From Rickettsiales bacterium (GTDB lineage Bacteria; Pseudomonadota; Alphaproteobacteria; Rickettsiales; Rickettsiaceae), in the NCBI GenBank assembly GCA_947508155.1, contig CANNRM010000038.1, forward strand, positions 1 through 6,133: DNA of 6,133 nt. The letters run 5' to 3'. Shown here piece after piece: positions 5,674 to 6,133 of the stretch (within the stretch, counting starts at the first letter, position 1; the number at the start of each line of letters is the position of its first letter). A program made the translations under genes and the position numbers. The notes beneath the pieces were generated by a model, which saw only the letters and a program-made list of their open reading frames with translations, was not told where the DNA came from and searched no databases.

Positions 5674-6133
5674 ATGTTATTTGTAATTGGAATAATCGTA
5701 GTAATTGGATCTATCACAGCCAGTTATATATCCGAAGGCGGTAATCTTATGCTTCTTTGGCAACCAGCCGAGATTGGCATTATTGTTGGCGTAGGGATTG
5801 GGTCAACACTCATATCAACAGCCAAACATAACATAGGCTACGCTGTTAGGGCTTTAGGAAACTTGTTCAAAGGAGTGCCTTATCAAAAAGAAGATTATCT
5901 TGAACTATTGTTGTTTTTCTTCAATGCAACAAGAATCATGAAAATCAAAGGTCTTGTGGCAATAGAAAACCATATCGAACACCCCGAAGGAAGCGAACTT
6001 TTTAAAGTTTCTCCATCCCTTATCAACAATATTGCAATATTAGAATTTCTACGCAGCAATATCAGACTTATCATCATGGGTGTCGATCAACCACACCAAA
6101 TGGACCAAATTATGGATCATGAAATTGACATAG
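5674..6133 (+). CDS. motA: flagellar motor stator protein MotA (N-terminal 153 residues, cut by window edge)
   Basis: Stator subunit of the flagellar motor, an inner-membrane protein that with MotB conducts ions and turns the rotor. The frame is open from 5674 to the right edge and gives 153 of the usual 285 or so residues. The start has a strong ribosome site, AGGGAG (5661-5666), 7 nt upstream. A first membrane helix (about 2-20) is followed by GGNLMLLWQPAEIGIIVGVGIGSTLIS, the family's second helix, then the cytoplasmic loop with KGLVAIENHIEHPEGSELF. Aligned without gaps to E. coli MotA from memory, Glu98 is kept, while the charged Arg90 position is a lysine here. This matches MotA specifically rather than ExbB or TolQ. 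It is probably co-transcribed with fieF and tadA, and motB would be expected just downstream. Confidence 0.94.
   Translation, partial: MLFVIGIIVVIGSITASYISEGGNLMLLWQPAEIGIIVGVGIGSTLISTAKHNIGYAVRALGNLFKGVPYQKEDYLELLLFFFNATRIMKIKGLVAIENHIEHPEGSELFKVSPSLINNIAILEFLRSNIRLIIMGVDQPHQMDQIMDHEIDI

Overview
The window looks like a piece of an AT-rich alphaproteobacterial chromosome, most likely from a flagellated member of the Rickettsiales. The main evidence is a close homologue of the rickettsial 17 kDa surface antigen, down to its C-terminal cysteine-containing block. Supporting evidence is the DUF3576 gene next to leuS, compact AT-rich genes, and several palindromic repeat elements in the gaps between genes. 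A motA gene means the organism encodes, or recently encoded, a flagellar motor. That excludes the classic non-flagellated Rickettsia and fits the protist-associated or deeper-branching lineages of the order. The exact genus cannot be read from the sequence.

Left part, minus strand (1-3450). Reading right to left, the genes are znuC and znuB (ATPase and permease of a zinc ABC importer, 6 bp apart), a secreted DUF3576 protein, and the 5' part of leuS (leucyl-tRNA synthetase), which runs off the left edge. A 121-bp near-complete palindrome sits between the DUF3576 gene and leuS.

Middle (3451-3744, 294 bp without a gene). This gap is filled almost entirely by repeats. It holds a 37-bp GTCATC-ended palindrome related to the 121-bp one, a short doubly palindromic stretch, and two adjacent diverged copies of a structured element of about 105 bp. 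The two copies share a hairpin with an invariant ACTTA loop whose stem shows three compensatory base-pair changes, which is good evidence that the fold is conserved. The second copy runs into the stop codon of the 17 kDa lipoprotein gene (3745-4218, minus strand).

Right part, plus strand (4288-6133). After a 69-bp divergent promoter region comes a tight gene string: fieF-type cation-efflux transporter, tadA (tRNA adenosine deaminase, overlapping fieF by 4 bp), then motA 13 bp further on and cut by the right edge. Metal homeostasis lies on both sides of the lipoprotein gene, with ZnuBC uptake to the left and FieF efflux to the right. The other genes serve translation (leuS, tadA), the envelope and motility. 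Apart from the repeats, the gene content is ordinary; the tandem structured element at 3536-3746 is the part most worth following up.
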